From positions 759,147,301 through 759,211,300 of the forward strand of contig CM048755.1 in assembly GCA_026315105.1 (NCBI GenBank): a stretch of 64,000 nucleotides of DNA, read 5' to 3'. Each line of letters opens with the position of its first letter. Position 1 is the stretch's first letter. The translations under genes were made by a program, and so were the position numbers. Below the pieces are notes generated by a model. The model did no database searches. It saw only the letters and a program-made list of their open reading frames with translations, and was not told where the DNA came from. Positions 24,157-35,920 of this stretch are shown piece by piece. Source of the stretch: Locusta migratoria. Lineage: Eukaryota; Arthropoda; Insecta; Orthoptera; Acrididae.

Positions 24157-24197
<41 letters not shown>
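24014..24197 (+). mobile_element. 3' UTR and (GA)n tail of the LINE
   Basis: Short pyrimidine-rich 3' UTR that ends GTGCCCTAAAACCAC followed directly by a (GA)n run at 24160-24197. There is no poly-A tail; a simple-repeat tail is known for some I- and R1-type LINEs. The boundary is inferred from the end of recognisable sequence, as no target-site duplication was seen. Confidence 0.5.
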
Positions 24198-24202
<5 letters not shown>

Positions 24203-24562
24203 GATAGATGTGCATTTTATCATAAAATGCTATTTCTGAGACCTCAAATTTAACAATTAAAGAAAAATAAGAGGGAAGTGGAAGGACTGGAGCGGGGGAG
24301 GGGGGGGGGGGCGACCAATAAAATAAATTGCTACTTAATCAACAATTTATTAAAATGAATAGCTTTTACTATTCAAATTTCAAATTAGCCAGGCAGTGAA
24401 AAACTGATATTTTACTAACAAGTCACAATAGTTTCTAACAAGTCACAATAGTTTAAAAGAATCATACCTTCCAAAATCTTACAATGCCAATGCCGTGGTA
24501 AGTTAATTTTTGTAAAGGGCTTGAGCTTCAACCTTAGATTAATGACTTAATACATAATGAAT
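24198..24562. other. Intron sequence with a 20-bp tandem duplication
   Basis: Contains a long G run (about 24298-24310) and TAACAAGTCACAATAGTTT twice in direct succession near 24417-24455. The phrase AATAGTTTAAAAGAATCA also recurs near 25680, beyond the RTE fragment. The last nine bases (ATAATGAAT, 24554-24562) are the left target-site duplication of that fragment. Confidence 0.5.
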
Positions 24563-24671
24563 GTTGTTATTGTCTTCAGTCCAGAGACTGGTTTGATACA
24601 GCCTCCACCCTACTCTACCCTGAGCAAACAACATTCATCGGAATACTATATTTTTCTTGGTCTCCCTCTGT

Positions 24672-24709
<38 letters not shown>

Positions 24710-25598
24710 ATGATAAATTTACGATTCCTTCATGTTTAAGAATGTTTCCTGTCAATGGATTGTTTGTTTTAGTCAAGGCATCCCAGAAATTCCTTTTCTC
24801 CCCAATTCTGTTCAGTACCTCTTAATTAGTTACACGATCCACCCACCTAATCTTTAGCATTCTTCTGTAGCACCACATTTCAAAAGCCTCGTATCCTCTT
24901 CCTGTCTAAAGTAATTATTGTGCAAGTTTCACTTGGGTATAAGCCAATGCTCCACACAAATGCCTTCAGAAAAGGCTTCATTAAACTTAAATTGATATTC
25001 TAAGTACTAGCAAATTCCTCATTTTCAAAATGCTTTACTTCCCGTTGCCATTCTGCATTTTATATCCTCTGTACTGCGACTATAATATGTTATTTTTAAC
25101 AAAACTCATCCACCACATTTATTTTTTCTTTACTTAATATAATTCCTTCAGCATCGCCTGACTTTTAAGACTGTACTCCGTTTGCTTGTTTCGCTCTTGT
25201 TAATGTTCATCTTATACGCTCCTCTCAACACACTGTCCATTCCGTTCATTTGCTCTTCCGGGTCCTTTGCTGTCTCTGAGAGAATTAGTGTCATCAGCAG
25301 AAACGCAGTGTTTTCATTTCTTCACCCTGACTCCAATTCCTTCTCCAAATTTCTCTCTACTTTCCTTCACAGTTTGCTCAATGTAAAAATTGAATAACAT
25401 TGAAGAAAGACTACAACCCTTCCTTACTCCCTTCCCAACCACTGCAGCCCTTTAATGCCCTTCAACTCTAATAACAGCTGTTTGATTAACATAAAAGTTG
25501 TAAATAACCTTCTGTTCCCTATATTTTATCCCTGCTGACTTCAGAATTTGAAAGGATCTATTCCAATCAACATTGCCAAAAGCTTTCTCCAAATCCAA
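24563..25598 (-). mobile_element. RTE-type LINE, 5'-truncated fragment with target-site duplication
   Basis: On the minus strand, scraps of an RTE-type reverse transcriptase can be read: LEKAFGNVDWNRSFQIL, GCSLSSMLFNFYIEQ and SADDTNSL. The 3' end lies at 24563. The 9-bp sequence ATAATGAAT flanks it on both sides (24554-24562 and 25599-25607), marking a single truncated insertion of 1,036 bp. It contains stops, frameshifts and a (CT)n run at about 24674-24708. I recognise it as a common orthopteran RTE family from memory. Confidence 0.75.
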
Positions 25599-25607
25599 AT
25601 AATGAAT

Positions 25608-25896
25608 AGATTCTTAAAAGGCCCAGTTTTTTTTCTTTTTTTTTTTTTCTAGAATAGCAAGGCACTACAGAGTACTCTAAATAGTTTAAAAGAATCACTC
25701 ATGTCATTGTCTTAAATGGACAATGCCCTTGTAAATTAGCAACCATTAGGTCAAAGTATTAACAAGGACGAAATTTAAAATTTGAAATGAACGTAGTACA
25801 GAATAACTAATAAAAGCTCTAATATTTAGTCAACTGAACTGCACGACATCCCATGTTGGTAACACCTTCGTGTACACACTAATGGGCAGGTAATAA
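25608..25896. other. Intron sequence between elements
   Basis: AT-rich with a T-rich run near 25627-25650. No coding region recognised. Confidence 0.5.
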
Positions 25897-25909
25897 CACT
25901 CAAAATATT

Positions 25910-26370
25910 GAATGAAACTTTCACTCTGCAGTGTAGTGTGCACTGATATGAAACTTCCTGGCAGATTGGCAGATTAAAATTGTGTGCTGGAACCGGGACT
26001 CGAACTTGGGACCTTTGCCTTTCGCAGACAAGTGCTGTACCGACTGAGCTATCCCGACACGACTCACAATGCCGCCTCACAACTTTACTTCCACCAGTAC
26101 CTCGGCTCCTACTTTCCAAACTTCAGTCTGTGGCTAAGCCATGTCTCCACCATATTCTTTCTTCCAGGAGTGCTAGTCCTGCACGTTTCGCAGGAGAGTT
26201 TCTGTGAAATTTGGAAAGTAGGAGGCGAGGTACTGGTGGAAGTAAAGTTGTGCGGCGGCATTGTGAGTCGTGTCAGGATAGCTCAGTCAATAGAGTGCTT
26301 GCCCAGAAAGGCAAAGGTCCCAGGTTCGAGTCCCAGTTCCGGCACACAGTTGTAATCTGCCAGGAAGTTT
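25910..26370. mobile_element. Fold-back retroposon with inverted tRNA-like ends
   Basis: The 461-bp unit has a tRNA-like segment at each end, in opposite orientation. The left one (25946-26125) reads as tRNA-like on the minus strand; the right one (26206-26370) on the plus strand, with an A-box-like TAGCTCAGTCAATAGAGTG and a B-box-like GGTTCGAGTCC. The two arms are inverted copies of about 165 bp around a short centre. The 13-bp sequence CACTCAAAATATT flanks the unit at 25897-25909 and 26371-26383, so the palindrome was inserted as one piece by a LINE-type mechanism. I recall closely related sequences as abundant in locusts. Confidence 0.75.
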
Positions 26371-26383
26371 CACTCAAAATATT

Positions 26384-27761
26384 TTTTTTTCCCTACTTGC
26401 ACCGTAACACAATAGTTCAGCATCATTGGTGGCACTTTCCTGAGAACACCTGCCATCAAGGTACAATTTTTAAAACAAGAAATGTAGTAAAGTGCTGCAG
26501 TTGATAGGTAGCGACAACCACTGAACACCAACAGGTAACAGGCCTTGTAGGACAAAACATATGAGATGGTAGCCAGATCTTTGAATACCACGTAGTGAGA
26601 CAGCAGTCTGACTGCAGTCAGCTAAGTTCACATGAACCAGTCAAAAGAAACAACAATGGGGCCCCTTACAAAGATTACTCCAGTCTGGGTATGGTAGAAG
26701 AATGTGAAAATAGACAATTATATGTGTAAACAATAAATACAGTTAAGACTAGACTGCCGGACAGCAAAGTGTCATTAAGTCATTCTTTGTTTTAGTGTAT
26801 TGATGGTTGGGAAGACATATGTTGTAATTTGATCCATATTTTAAATTAAAATTAAAATTATTTATTATTTACATAGTTTATGCCAACATTTAAGCACTTA
26901 AACCATATACACTACATTCTTTACAATATTAGTTTTAATGTTTCCTCAGTTTCATCTTTTCCCAAAACTTCCTCATTCTTTCTGACCTGGCAGCCCTCTC
27001 TTCATCCGTAATGCTGTATTGTTTCCGTTTGACTGTTTTTAATTTCAGTCTTTAGCCTAGACAAAATCATTTCATCGAAAAAGAAAAACTTGTAAAATTT
27101 TAATTGTATTCTTTAGCAATACTGAATGTAAGAATTAAGTCTCTATAACCTTAATTCTATTTTTATGTAATTTTGCAAACTTGGTGAATTAAAATTATTG
27201 CATACAAAACAGCAAACTAAGGATCTCCTGTCTAAACTTTGCAGAGGGATACAAAAAGCTGTAACACGAAGTACAACAAAAAATATTTACCTGTAACTAC
27301 TTACAGGAAGAATGAGACTATATCCCTTATGTAAAATTGTTGCTAAAATAGAATATTTATGACAAGTGTTCATTTGATACATCATTCGGAAGATGCCTAC
27401 AGTACATATGGCGAGTGCATGTGCAGTTCTAATAGAATAAATCTGTGGGTCAGAAAACTACCAAGTTACTATGTTTGATTGTGTGGCCATCTTCCACAGC
27501 AGCTGTTAAAATTGCAGTCAGCATAAGACGGATTACCAAGTTGTTATTCGATTATTTTTTTATATTTTTTCTCAAGCTTTGCTTAGTAGTTCTGTCATGC
27601 AAACACTAATTGTAAACTAAACAATAAACGGCTTCTTGTTATATCGCTCATCGACCACATTTACTGCACTGCACTTCCTCTGTTGTTTTGTTTACATTGG
27701 ATCTGACAGTGGGGCAGTCCAGCGCAGAGCAGTTCTCTGCAACCTTACTCATTCCGTAGCG

Positions 27762-27844
<83 letters not shown>

Positions 27845-28039
27845 AGTCGACACTAACAACAGGTGGTTGCATATGGGGCACTGAACTAAACTGCCTGCTG
27901 GGCAAAAGTTTTAGTTGAGCCCAAGTTACATGGTCAACTTGACAAAGATTCCTGCCCCAATGCGCCAGCCTGAAGCTGTGAAGAGTATGACCCGTCACTC
28001 TCCGTCTCCACGTTCAGAATATGATCACCAGCCATGGCC
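26384..28039. other. Intron sequence, no gene recognised
   Basis: AT-rich intronic DNA up to the (CT)n tract at 27768, then a less AT-rich 200 bp leading to the Gypsy element. No protein family is recognised in any short frame. Confidence 0.45.
27768..27842. repeat. (CT)n microsatellite
   Basis: About 37 CT units without interruption. It generates Ser/Leu and Arg/Glu repeat frames that are not genes. Confidence 0.95.
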
Positions 28040-28043
28040 ATAG

Positions 28044-28632
28044 TTTCACATGCCTCTGTGCTTTACCACTAAAAAAATGCGGGTCTGTTGTACACAATTC
28101 AAATCAGAATGGCTCATAGAAACATTGACTGCTTTAGAGGTGATGTAAATGCATAATATAATTGGTTACGGTTAATTCTCTGTGAAAAAGTTGCCTTTGT
28201 TGTCTAAGGTAGATTTCTTTTTGTGCTGCAAAAGAATTGGAGGTCCAGGTTTTTATCGGCGTTTGTACTATTAACTCATGAATAACTTTTTTTTTAAATA
28301 ACTGGTATTTATTGCGACACTTCACTAAACAAAGAAAAACTATACAATACACAAGCTTGAAACACCACAAGACCACAAAAACAAAGCAACGCCACTAGTC
28401 ACCGTCCATGCCTCTTTCAAAGTGGCCGCATAACACTAAAAAGAAGTCCAAAGATCTTGCCTTCCAAAGATTATTGATATGCATTTATTTATTTGGAGTT
28501 TGGAAGATTTTGTACGGACTTTCATAATATTAATAAAAAATATATTAAAGATGAGTGGCATTTTTAATATTAATATAAATTAAGTTACACATATTTATAT
28601 ACAAGTTATCAAATATTGTCAGTTTCATTACA
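28044..28632 (-). repeat. 3' LTR of the Gypsy-type element
   Basis: Direct repeat partner of 36227-36817 (589 against 591 bp), differing by eye at roughly one base in ten to twelve. Read on the minus strand it starts TGTAATGAAACTGAC and ends ATGTGAAA. ATAG precedes it (28040-28043) and also follows the other LTR (36818-36821), a likely 4-bp target-site duplication. The non-canonical AA end makes the outer boundary uncertain by a few bases. Confidence 0.8.
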
Positions 28633-29794
28633 AAAGCCCTGCAAGAATTTTGTGAGCATGGGAATGTAAACAAAATTCTGATATTAAAGTAATGGAACTG
28701 ACGAGTAACAATAACATATGTTCATGACTCTGATGGTCTTATCAGTGGGGAGACATAACACAACAAGGTTTCAAAAAAAAACAAGAATGTTTTTGAGCCA
28801 ACAGAATAGTAGTTAGACTGAAATTCTTATGATAATGAGTCTCACAGTCGTTGCACTTCACCTTTATTTTCCGAGAAATTTCCTGACTGAACTTCTAACA
28901 GTGCACACACTACTTACAACACCGCACCACTGCTGAATGTCTGCTCCTTGATGGTCCTTCCTTGTCTTAGGTGTCTTGTCGGCAGTTTACCAGGTCCATC
29001 TGTGTGCGGAGAAACACTAGTGTGATACAGCATTTACAAAGTGTAACAATGAATCTGGACAAGGATGATGCTTAAAGTGTATTCAGTATTTCATATTAGC
29101 CATAACTACTCTCTTTTTTTTTTTTTTTTTTTTTTTTTCAGTGCACATGGGTTATATCAGGCTGCAATTAGTAAAATTGTCTCTTTGACATTATTGGAAT
29201 GCAATTTTGTTTAATGTAACCAATGTGCATAAGAGCCACAGAAATGTTCCGAAACAAGGAACGGAATTTATTTATTTTTACACAGGTAAATGTGTGATTA
29301 CACATACTGGCAAGCCGAAGGCCTGAAACGGTGGTGTCACCAAAATGTTTGGGAGTGGAGACAACTTAGATACACATACAAATATACAACACTCCAATAA
29401 AATTTAAGCACAAAATAATATATATTGTACAGAGGAAGGTTTCATTTAAAAACTGATTTCATACACATTTTAAAATTAAGCTATCGGGGATCATGAGAAT
29501 GTCAAGTTTTAATATTTGCAAAAATTCTTATCATCTAGTTCACCAGTGTGAATACTTAGTGTGGGGCAACACATTTTGAAACAAATAGAGAATAACAATA
29601 AAATTAACACATACACACACACATATATATATATTAAATACATCTTTAATACTAGGAATTGTCACCATATTTTACAAATGATTTTTCAGGCATCGAAAGT
29701 ATCATTAACGAGTTTAGTATCCACATTTCATTGACCGTGTGTCAGGAACACATCACAATGGTTTAATTCCCAATCCCTTAAGGGTTTCCTTTCC
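28633..29794 (-). mobile_element. Gypsy element 3' internal region, no coding sequence recognised
   Basis: AT-rich sequence between the end of the integrase and the 3' LTR, with a T run at about 29114-29139. No envelope-like frame is visible. A polypurine tract next to the LTR is not obvious. Confidence 0.5.
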
Positions 29795-30723
29795 CCTTAT
29801 GTTTATACATTTTCAAGGAAACCACATTTCGTAGGCCAAAGATTTTCCTGGATTTGGGGCATGCTAACCGATAAGCATTTGGGCGTGGGTTTTCTAAAAT
29901 GTCAAACAGGCCAACATAGATGTCAAAAAAACTTCTTTATTTCAGAATTCAAGATTTTAGATTTACTATGAGATTTTACTAGCACCTGGTCTATAATGTT
30001 GAATCTGGTTATCTTTACTTTGTTGTCGTGCCCCCATTTTCTGATCTCCCCCCTCTTAATCATTGTTTCCTTTACAATTGCTTCACGTTCTTGCATGGTT
30101 TTCGGTATACATGGTGGGAATTGTATGAGCTCAGCAATGAGATTGTCAGGTTTAATGTGAAACATAATTTCATGAGGTGAAAAACCAGTTGAGCTATGTT
30201 GCAGACTATTCATGATGTCTTCGAAGTTTGAAATATGATCATACCACACAGCATGTTTGTGGCTTCAATAGGTGCAACATAATCACCCAATTTCACGCGT
30301 TTAACGTTCTGCAGGGTTTGACGACGGATTGTATACTGATATCTGGATATGTTTAATTCCTGACTTATTGATAAATGCTTTCCATACTTTAGATATGAAC
30401 TGTGAGCCATTATGCAATAATATTGCTTTCGGTTTTCCCACATTGGCAAAGTAATCTCTCTCAAGTCTAGTAGCTATTTCTTTACCAGTGGCTTTCCTGA
30501 CTGGGTATAGCTTTATTAGCGTTGAGAACACATCCACCATGCCGAAGATGTAACAATGTCCACTCCTACCATTTGGGAGGGATACATAGAAGTCCCTATC
30601 CACAATATCAAGGGGCTGTGAAGGGATGATGATTTGCTGTTCACCTTGACATCGTCTGTTTGTTACTTTAACCCTTTGACACTTATCACACATACAGTAG
30701 AACCTCGTTTTTACGCTTTTCAA
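29795..30723 (-). pseudogene. Gypsy integrase (part of pol), inactive
   Basis: Minus-strand integrase of a Ty3/Gypsy element, which would insert the cDNA into host DNA. The end of the zinc-binding domain is CDKCQRVK. The catalytic core reads DIVDRDFYVSLPNGRSGHCY, then DVFSTLIKLYPVRKAT, then LLHNGSQFISKVW and NPSSNPAERV. The second catalytic Asp (normally SDNGSQF) is His here; first Asp and final Glu remain. The 30249-29923 frame carries the core's end (STGFSPHEIMFH) and the C-terminal domain follows to about 29795. A frameshift separates the two frames. The start is cut by a MITE-like fragment at 30695. Confidence 0.85.
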
Positions 30724-30790
30724 GGGACTTCAGTAAAATGGTGTAAAATGCAGGAAATAATGTTTTAAATGGTAAAATACGCTTACTGGA
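30695..30790. mobile_element. Pogo-type MITE end inside Gypsy pol
   Basis: TA|CAGTAGAACCTCGTTTTTAC at 30693 is nearly the same as the element end at 63073 (CAGTTAAACCTCGTTTTTAC) and similar to that at 16645. Only about 95 bp can be assigned. It sits exactly where the RNase H and integrase N-terminus should be. Confidence 0.5.
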
Positions 30791-31969
30791 TCAGCCTACG
30801 AAATGGCTTTAATTTCATCAGGGTCAGCTGAAATTCCTTTCTCTGAGATCACATGTCCTAGAAACTTTGCTTCTGATAATGCAAATTTACATTTTTCAAG
30901 CTTCAATGTCATTCCTCACTTTCTTAGTTTTTTTGCATACTTGTTTCAGTAACGCCAAATGCTCATCCCAATCTCGCCCGGTCACTAATATGTCATCTAC
31001 ATATATTACCAATTTACCTACAAGTTCTTGACCTAACACATGGTGTAATGCCCTGATAAATTTGGCTACAGGTGAGTTTAGTCCGAATGGGACTACACAG
31101 TATTAGTAACACTGACCATTGTACAGAAAAGCGGTGTATTTCCTGGATTCAGGTGTCGGCGGTACTTGGTGGAAACCAGAGGCCAAGTCTAAACTTGACA
31201 TTACTTTAGTCTTTGTAATCTTATATAATAATTCATCTATTTTTGGGGTGGTCTGTTTCCCTGTATAGAATCTTAAGTGTCTGTAGTCCAGGACTGATCT
31301 AACACTATTATCTTTTTTAAGTACTACTACCAGTGGGCTGTTGTAAGCACGGATGCTTCTTTCAATTATTTGTCTTTCCTCCAGTCTGCGCAACTCTTGT
31401 TCCATTGTACCAATGGGTACACCACATGATTTTATGAAGAAACGTTCGTGGGGTTTCACAAGCAAAGTACACAGGTAGCCTTTCACTCTTCCTGGTACAT
31501 TGCTAAAAACATCACAGAATTCCCACAGTAGTGACTTGATTTCCAATTTTTGGCCAGCATTTACAATAGAGATCCATGGCATCGCCATTATAAATTCTTC
31601 CCCCAGTTCTGGTATAACTAAGAACCCATGGGAGAAGGGAACACCTTCAATCATGAAAGTCAATAATGCTTGTCTTTTAACAGCTGTACTGGATTTCCCT
31701 GTGGCGCCTTGTATTTTTACCCCAATTACAGGCATTTCAACATAATCTTTTTCCTCCTTCAACTTTATGCTAAGTTTCTCGGGTATTCCAGATACCTGGC
31801 TACTTGTGTTGATGAGGCACTTTCCTTTCCACGAACCAACTTCTATTTTTATGAATGGGCAACTTATACTAATTCTCTCCCCATGCTGAACATTTTCATA
31901 TAGCAGGTCACTTTCAATTTCCCCTAAAACTATAGTTTTCTGCATCACAATTATTAAAAACCCTTTCAC
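30780..31969 (-). pseudogene. Gypsy protease and reverse transcriptase (part of pol), truncated
   Basis: Read on the minus strand. The protease motif is CLINTSSQVSGI, where the usual catalytic Asp of the DTGS-type motif is Asn, so the protease would be dead. Reverse transcriptase follows: RLEERQIIERSIRAYNSPLV, SVLDYRHLRFYT, KVMSSLDLASGFHQV, then after a frameshift or stop near 31100 PFGLNSPVAKFIRALH and the catalytic IYVDDILV near 31000, then FLGHVISEKGISADPDEI. The RNase H domain is missing. Order PR-RT-IN places it in Ty3/Gypsy. Confidence 0.88.
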
Positions 31970-32279
31970 AGCTATTCTTTACAGACATAACAACATAACA
32001 TTAATACGAACATCACTGTTTTCGTCAACATTTAAAATTTCCTGTATCCTACCTTGCCCTTCACCTAAATATTTATTTTTTAGTTGATCAACAATTTGGT
32101 GCTTGATACTTTGCCAAACACACACAAGAAATTCAGCCTGACATACCCTGATTAACATTTTCCTAAAATTCATATCATTTTTTACTGCCTCACTATTTAG
32201 CCACATAGAGTATAGGAATAATTTATCTTTATGCATGTTGACGAGAGGTTTGTTTATGCAGTTTGGTGGTTTATCTGAG
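31970..32279 (-). mobile_element. Gypsy internal region, spacer before protease
   Basis: Part of the minus-strand gag-pol junction. The frame 32389-31979 runs through the solo LTR and is not a gene over its first third. The following residues (MNFRKMLIRVCQAEFLVCVW) have no recognised motif. Its last five bases CTGAG (32275-32279) are the left target duplication of the solo LTR. Confidence 0.5.
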
Positions 32280-32530
32280 TGTGGTAACGCGCGGCGCGTG
32301 TGTTTAGACGGCGCGCCGCCCATTACCAGAACTGGCCACTGTGCGGCGCTGGCGGCACTACTGTGCTGCACCCTGCGGCCGCGCGGCATTTGAGAGAGGC
32401 ACGGGGACAGCTGAGAACCTCGCCTCAGTTACGTACTGTGTGTGCTAACGAACGTGTCTCCGGACATTGCTATACTGATCAGGATAAGAGTGGGTGCTCA
32501 CCCTGTATAATTGTGTTAGTAGTCATAACA
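32280..32530. mobile_element. Solo LTR, 251 bp, nested in the Gypsy element
   Basis: A GC-rich block that starts TGTGGTAACGCG and ends GTCATAACA, giving the canonical TG...CA ends of an LTR. The 5-bp sequence CTGAG occurs directly before (32275-32279) and directly after (32531-32535). No internal retrotransposon sequence is present, so this is what remains after recombination between two LTRs. The orientation cannot be determined from the sequence alone. The family differs from the host element by both sequence and GC content. Confidence 0.75.
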
Positions 32531-32535
32531 CTGAG

Positions 32536-32690
32536 GTGCACCCATCTACACACATCTGATCTGATGAAATCTGGCTACTGAAACATACAGTTTGAAAATC
32601 ATGAACACAATTTACATTATCAGCAATACACTTGGGTACTTCAACTGCAGGTAATTTATCAACTTCATTCACAATACATAAAGCATCTAA
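32536..32690 (-). mobile_element. Gypsy internal sequence between two nested insertions
   Basis: About 155 bp of host-element sequence separating the solo LTR from the LINE tail; no motif readable. Confidence 0.5.
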
Positions 32691-33945
32691 TTCTCCTTTT
32701 ATTTATTTATTTATTCCATATGATCTGATGGTACACAGTGTGTTACAGAGGTCGTAAAACAATCAGTTAACTATGTTTACATATAATATCATAATGTACT
32801 ATATTTCAAGGTTGGTTTACTTTACTTTTTGCCATTACTCAGTGTTTTCGATTTATCATACATAACAAGATTACTGCTCTAGGTATTCATTTACAGGATA
32901 AAAACAGTGACACAGCAAATATTACTTCACAGCTTTGCTAAATTTTTGTTGTCTTTGATGGACTTAATACTAGTGGGAAGATTGTTGAACAGTTGGAGGC
33001 CCATGTGGAAAGCTTCCTTTTTACACAGTTGAGTATTTGTACATAAAACATGCAGATTTGAGTTATTCCTGGTGTTGTGTTTGTGTATTTCATTATTTTT
33101 TACAACTGTGGAGTCATTTGGCCCTATGTTGTTTCTGAGAAATTTTAGTCTTGAGAATATAGAGGCATGGCAGAGTAAGGATTTCAAACTTTCTGAAGAT
33201 GGGTTTGCAGGAGTCTCTGGGTTATCTCCCAGTAATTATCCTCATTTCTCTCTTCTTGATTCTGAAGATACTCAGGGGAGTTGGAGAATTTCCCCAGAAT
33301 ATCACACCATATTTTAGGTGGGCTTGTATGTAAGTGTAGTATGCGATGGTTACTGTTATCAGGCTGGCACATGGTTTCAGTACACTCAAAGCATAACAGC
33401 CAGTACTAATTCTGGCATTTACCTTTTCTATATGAGTATTCCATTTCAGGTTATCTTGAACCCACAGACCCAGGAATTTGAAGACAGTGTCAGTATCTAT
33501 TGGCTGGTTATTTATGGTGACAAGTGGCTGGGAGGTATTTACATTTTGTATTGTGTGAAAGTTCATGGAAGCTGTCTTTTTAGTGTTGATGGCTAATCTG
33601 TTAATTTTAGCACAGTTGCCGAGCAGTTCAGTGGCAAAGTTCACAGCTTTTTGCACAGCCTCTGTATTCTCCCCTTTGAGGAGTACAGTTGTGTCATCAG
33701 CAAATTTTATTGTTTTGTGTACATCTACATTCAGGCTCAATTCGTTAATATATAGGAGGAAAAGTAGAGGTCCCAATACCGAGCCCTGGGGTACCCCTTG
33801 CTTTCAAGTTTTATTACTTGATAGGATTTCGGTTATTGAGTTGGTTTGTTTGTTACACTACTTAATGCTGACTTTCTGCATCCGATTGGTTAGGAATGAA
33901 GCAATCCAATTGTTTGCAATTCCTCTGATGCCTTAGTGTTCTATT
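32691..33945 (-). mobile_element. LINE fragment (RT C-terminal half) nested in the Gypsy element
   Basis: Minus-strand non-LTR reverse transcriptase. The frame 33776-33222 reads GPLLFLLYINELSLNVDV (preceded in another frame by GVPQGSVL), the catalytic FADDTTVLL, and VFKFLGLWVQDNLKWNTHIE. A later frame (33187-32927) carries NTRNNSNLHVL and LFNNLPTSIKS, typical of LINE C-termini. The fragment starts inside the RT (ANNWIASFLTNRMQKV near 33900) and ends in TTTA repeats at 32698-32716, that is an (AAAT)n tail. It is a 5'-truncated insertion of Jockey/CR1-like type, with a few frameshifts. Confidence 0.75.
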
Positions 33946-34459
33946 TTTTCCAGTAAACTAACAAAATACTTATCTTCATCTATTACATTTCCTAAATCCT
34001 CACTCTCTCCAGCATTGTCATTAACTCAATTTCCCTGTAAACTGTTAACTTCACTGTTGTTCCCAAGTACAGATAATTCCTTAAATATTAATTTATTGTT
34101 CACTGTAGATTCAACTGGGTCTTTAATCAGAGTTTTGATCCCTAGATCCTCATGCAAACTAGTCCTCTGTTGATTCTCTAATAAACTGCTATCCTCAGCC
34201 CACTCAAAAAATTTTGCTAGATTGACTATTTCTATTGGGCACATGGTATTTTGTAAATATTCTTTACTTTTACTAGTACTTTCAACGTTATCCCTATTAC
34301 AATCATCTTCAACAGGTATGACATTTATAGGATAACATAGATTAATCAAGCAATCACTTACAACATCAGTAGAATTCGGTGGTGTATTGTCACAGTCAGT
34401 GGTCCATTTTGTAATTTTTTCTTCTGCCCCTACTTTGCGGACCATCAATGGAGCGTCAC
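33946..34459 (-). mobile_element. Gypsy gag-pol spacer region
   Basis: The minus-strand frame 34448-34026 is acidic and without recognisable motifs. It sits between gag and protease and may be the C-terminal part of gag. No CCHC knuckle is visible. Confidence 0.4.
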
Positions 34460-35860
34460 TTAGCTTTTTGGTCCATGGTTCCCCATACTATTTTGTCCCC
34501 CATGTTCATTAGAATGGTGGGCTAATTTTCCTACTTTGTCCATAGTCCTGTCAAGTTTATTAACATAATTTAAAAACTGTTCAATATTATCATCAGGGCC
34601 ATAAACCAAATCCCATTGTACCTCTTTTGGCAATCTACGTTTCAGCGCTTCAATTTGTGTGATCTCGTCAAAGGGTTTGTTTAAGTGAAAAAGTTTCCTA
34701 CGCTGATCCTTACAAAATTGCTTCATAGTACCGTGGCTTTCTTTGTAGTTGGTTCTGCTTAGGAATTCACTCTTTATTCTGGCCTGCTTGGTATCAGACC
34801 ACAATCTCTTCAGAAACATACCTTCAAATTCAATATAAGACATCTTATCAGCAAAGTTTTCATTTGCCCAGGGCAAGGCTTCCCCCTCCAAAATCCTCTT
34901 AACAAATCAGATTTTAAGTTGTTCACACATATCAGGTAAGAAATTCTTTACAGTTCTGCAAAAAGTCTACTGGATGTAAGCTACACTCATCAGAGAAACT
35001 TTTCATTGGTGGTTAGAAAGAACATTACATAAATTGTTAGAAAAATTCTTATTAGCTAATTCACTTTTAAGCATTTCAAATTTACTGTCCATTTCAGAAA
35101 TAGTGCTTTCTAGCTTACTCACATTTGTTTTGCTTATGGCATCATTACTTTTCACAGTGTCACTGTTTTTTACTTTTTCTTCTACTACTGATATTTTAGA
35201 GTCTAACCTATTTTCCATATCTTTTGCCAATGTGTTGGTGTTATCACAAATAGTCAAGATGACTGTTTACTTTTACAAAACTTTTTTTTATTATTCGCCC
35301 TATCTTTGGTTAATTCATCCTTTACAAATTCCATTTTGTCACTCAGTTTGAAGTGAATTTTTCCCACTTACGTTTCTACAGCAACGATTTTCGTTTCTGC
35401 CCAGCTTACTTTCTTGTTCATTTTTGAAATGTCACTCCTAAGCTTGCTTCCCCAGTGTAACACATTGTCGATCTTTTTGTTCTTTGCCCCTTCTAGGCAC
35501 AATACTTTTTCGTCCATTCTTTGTTCTAGCGATTTTAACCGTTGCTCGGATTTCGTATCCAAAACCTGAAAACTGTCTGCAACTGCTATGTTCATGACTT
35601 GAAAGCAGTTTTTCAACTGCTAAATTCATGTCCTGTACACTAGCGGCAATTGTTTAAGTCTAAAGATTTCTTTACCATATGCAGTAATACTTCTATGTCT
35701 GTTTCCCCCTTTTCCGATAAGCTAACACTTTGACAAACTTCAATAAATGATTTATCCTCTTGTTTTCTCTGCTCAGGCAGTACTACGTTTTCGCAAAGTT
35801 GGTCTGAGCCTTTGTCACTTTTGTTGCCTAAAATAGTCATATTCCACGCGCGCGCGCGCG

Positions 35861-35920
<60 letters not shown>

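Noticed and set aside
26260..26350. Possible functional tRNA gene
   Set aside because: A and B boxes are present, but the sequence is one head of a palindromic retroposon with a target duplication, and the acceptor stem is not intact. The heads of the four SINEs are rejected as tRNA genes for the same reason.
29110..29140. Poly-T run as a retroposon tail
   Set aside because: No element body with a matching boundary or target duplication was found beside it.
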